A DNA stretch of 64,000 bases from Citrobacter rodentium NBRC 105723 = DSM 16636 (GTDB lineage: Bacteria; Pseudomonadota; Gammaproteobacteria; Enterobacterales; Enterobacteriaceae). Within the stretch, counting starts at the first letter, position 1; the number at the start of each line of letters is the position of its first letter. Under the pieces are notes generated by a model. That model was not told where the DNA came from. It ran no database searches and saw nothing but the letters and a program-made list of their open reading frames with translations. This document shows positions 62,497 to 64,000 of the stretch, one piece after another. A program made the position numbers and the translations under genes. The stretch spans positions 3,286,001 through 3,350,000 of the forward strand of contig NZ_CP082833.1 of the NCBI RefSeq assembly GCF_021278985.1, read 5' to 3'.

Positions 62497-62955
62497 ATGA
62501 GGGACGAAAAGAGCTTAGCGCACACCCGATGGAACTGTAAATATCACATAGTTTTTGCGCCAAAATACCGAAGACAGGCGTTCTATGGCGAGAAGCGTAG
62601 AGCAATAGGCAGTATTTTGAGAAAGCTGTGTGAATGGAAAAACGTACGGATTCTGGAAGCTGAATGCTGCGCAGATCATATCCATATGCTTGTTGAAATC
62701 CCGCCCAAAATGAGCGTATCCGGCTTTATGGGATATCTGAAAGGGAAACGTAGTCTGATGCTTTACGAGCAGTTTGGGGATTTGAAATTTAAATACAGGA
62801 ACAGGGAGTTCTGGTGCAGAGGGTACTACGTCGATACGGTAGGTAAAAATACGGCGAAAATACAGGATTACATAAAGCACCAGCTTGAAGAGGATAAAAT
62901 GGGAGAGCAGTTATCGATCCCATATCCGGGTAGCCCGTTTACGGGCCGTAAGTGA
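62497..62955 (+). CDS. tnpA: IS200 transposase TnpA (Y1 HUH)
   Basis: 152 residues from MRDEKSLAHTRWNCKYHIVF, the canonical IS200 start; the longer in-frame ORF runs through the regulatory hairpin. HUH motif His61-Ile-His63 (ADHIHML) and catalytic Tyr125 (KIQDYIKHQ) are intact. It cuts and pastes single-stranded DNA during replication (family mechanism). No frameshift or stop is present. Confidence 0.95.
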   Translation: MRDEKSLAHTRWNCKYHIVFAPKYRRQAFYGEKRRAIGSILRKLCEWKNVRILEAECCADHIHMLVEIPPKMSVSGFMGYLKGKRSLMLYEQFGDLKFKYRNREFWCRGYYVDTVGKNTAKIQDYIKHQLEEDKMGEQLSIPYPGSPFTGRK

Positions 62956-63191
62956 CTAATCTTGATGCAAATGTCAGATCGTATGCGCCTGTTAGGGCGC
63001 GGCTGGTAAGAGAGCCTTACAGGCGCATCAGAAAAACCTCCGGCTATGCCGGAGGATATTTATTATGCCTGCGATCTCTTTCCCGACTGCGGTAATAACC
63101 ATTGGTTCTAAATTAGAGATTTTGGTTATTGGTTACCCGCCGTCGTCTCATGAATAATTTCCGTACTTATCTTTTCCAGACTAACGAATTT
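62956..63191. other. IS200 3' region and yeeE leader
   Basis: Up to about 63066 is IS200, including a hairpin around GCGCCTG/CAGGCGC (62987-63028). After the IS, AATAACCA (63094-63101) and TGGTTATT (63123-63130) form an inverted repeat that may be a regulator-binding site for yeeE. No gene recognised. Confidence 0.55.
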
Positions 63192-64000
63192 ATGCTTTCA
63201 ATGATTATAAGTGGACTGTTCTGCGGCGCACTGTTGGGTTTTGTCATGCAGCGTGGACGATTCTGCCTCACCGGCGGTTTTCGCGATATGTACATCGCGA
63301 AAAATAACCGCATGTTTTACGCACTGCTGATTGCCATCGCCGTGCAGAGTGTCGGCGTTTTTACGCTGATCCAGGCGGGCGTACTCAGCTATGACGCAGG
63401 GGCGTTTCCGTGGCTCGGCACCGTGGTGGGCGGCTACATATTTGGTATCGGCATCGTTTATGCCGGCGGTTGCGCCACCGGTACCTGGTATCGTGCGGGC
63501 GAAGGGTTGATCGGCAGTTGGATTGCGCTGTTTACCTATATGGTGATGAGCGCAGTGATGCGCTCTCCCCATGCCAGCGGGCTGAATCAGACGCTCAAGG
63601 CGTACAGTACCGAACATAACTCAATTGCCGATACCCTCAACATCTCCGTGTGGCCGCTGATTGCGATTCTGCTGGCAGTGACGCTGTGGGTGGTGGCGAA
63701 AGAGCTGAAAAAACCGAAGCTGAAAGTGGCGACGCTGCCGCCGCGGCGCAGCGGGCTTGCCCATCTTCTGTTTGAAAAGCGCTGGCATCCGTTTGTCACT
63801 GCGGTGCTGATTGGCCTGATTGCGCTGCTGGCGTGGCCGCTGAGTGAAGCCACAGGCCGTATGTTCGGCCTCGGCATCACCTCGCCGACCGCCAACATTC
63901 TGCAATTCCTGGTAGCAGGCGACAGTAAGTTTCTCAACTGGGGCGTATTTCTGGTGCTGGGGATCTTCCTCGGCTCATTTATTGCCGCCAAAGCCAGCCG
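63192..64000 (+). CDS. tsuA: Thiosulfate transporter TsuA/YeeE (N-terminal part)
   Basis: First 269 codons; runs off the window. YeeE/YedE family membrane protein with MQRGRFCLTGGFRDMY, GGCATGTWYRAGEGLIGSWI and FGLGITSPTANILQF, carrying the conserved cysteines of the thiosulfate pathway. It imports thiosulfate as a sulfur source (established for YeeE). ATG 63192 aligns with the K-12 start; an in-frame ATG at 63150 would add 14 residues. The IS200 just upstream may separate it from its normal promoter. Confidence 0.94.
   Translation, partial: MLSMIISGLFCGALLGFVMQRGRFCLTGGFRDMYIAKNNRMFYALLIAIAVQSVGVFTLIQAGVLSYDAGAFPWLGTVVGGYIFGIGIVYAGGCATGTWYRAGEGLIGSWIALFTYMVMSAVMRSPHASGLNQTLKAYSTEHNSIADTLNISVWPLIAILLAVTLWVVAKELKKPKLKVATLPPRRSGLAHLLFEKRWHPFVTAVLIGLIALLAWPLSEATGRMFGLGITSPTANILQFLVAGDSKFLNWGVFLVLGIFLGSFIAAKAS

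Larger units (their letters stand above)
62355..63066 (+). mobile_element. IS200 (IS200/IS605 family) insertion
   Basis: About 710 bp, with one tnpA and no terminal inverted repeats, as expected of IS200. Subterminal hairpins mark the ends: AACCCCCAGC/GCTGGGGGTT at 62364-62386 on the left and CCTCCGGC/GCCGGAGG at 63037-63055 on the right. The left hairpin also acts as a terminator against incoming transcription (known for IS200). Exact ends cannot be fixed by eye because these elements make no target duplication. tnpA is intact, so it may be active. Confidence 0.9.

Noticed and set aside
63150..63191. Earlier in-frame ATG for yeeE adding 14 residues
   Set aside because: The added residues are not in the recalled K-12 protein and no ribosome binding site precedes it; kept only as an alternative.

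Overview
The window is chromosomal DNA from a member of the Enterobacteriaceae. Gene order and protein sequences follow the E. coli K-12 / Salmonella / Citrobacter backbone from mdtB to yeeE. Differences from K-12, judged from memory of that genome, are: nothing but a sib/ibs locus between mdtA and yegD, no yefM-yoeB between his and yeeZ, and an IS200 between plaP and yeeE. A Citrobacter-like genome fits best, but the genus is an inference. Most of the window is GC-rich; about 40.5-47.3 kb is strikingly AT-rich.

Layout. 1-2160: start of the mdtABC efflux operon (minus strand) with a BaeR-box-like site, then a sib/ibs type I toxin-antitoxin locus. 2162-12890: housekeeping genes yegD, alkA, dgcE (yegE), udk, dcd, asmA and yegH, with a seven-unit REP cluster after asmA. 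13347-36167: a JUMPstart/ops leader and the complete colanic acid locus wza-wzb-wzc-wcaABCDEF-gmd-fcl-gmm-wcaI-manC-manB-wcaJ-wzxC-wcaKLM. 36346-37239: galF, closed by a strong terminator. 37501-47258: a second JUMPstart and the O-antigen cluster: rmlBDAC, a WbsX-like gene, wzx, a Stealth-family phosphotransferase, wzy, a GT2 and a GT4. 47366-51310: gnd, ugd and wzzB. 51393-58712: the his operon on the minus strand with leader peptide and attenuator. 58873-64000: yeeZ, yeeY, the 20-residue yoeI, plaP, an IS200 copy and the start of yeeE (tsuA).

How the parts work together. The first polysaccharide locus makes GDP-fucose and the colanic acid repeat unit, flips it (WzxC), polymerises it (WcaD) and exports it (Wza/Wzb/Wzc). 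The second makes dTDP-L-rhamnose and a serotype-specific O unit, flipped by Wzx, polymerised by Wzy and length-controlled by WzzB; galF, gnd and ugd are the usual flanking genes. Both loci carry an ops/JUMPstart leader, which predicts joint RfaH antitermination.

The least ordinary part is the AT-rich O-antigen island. It pairs a WbsX-family protein with a Stealth-type sugar-phosphate transferase, which suggests an O unit containing a phosphodiester. Other points of note are a DgcE lacking about 115 residues (one PAS domain) relative to K-12, and three genes shorter than 25 codons (ibs, hisL, yoeI).
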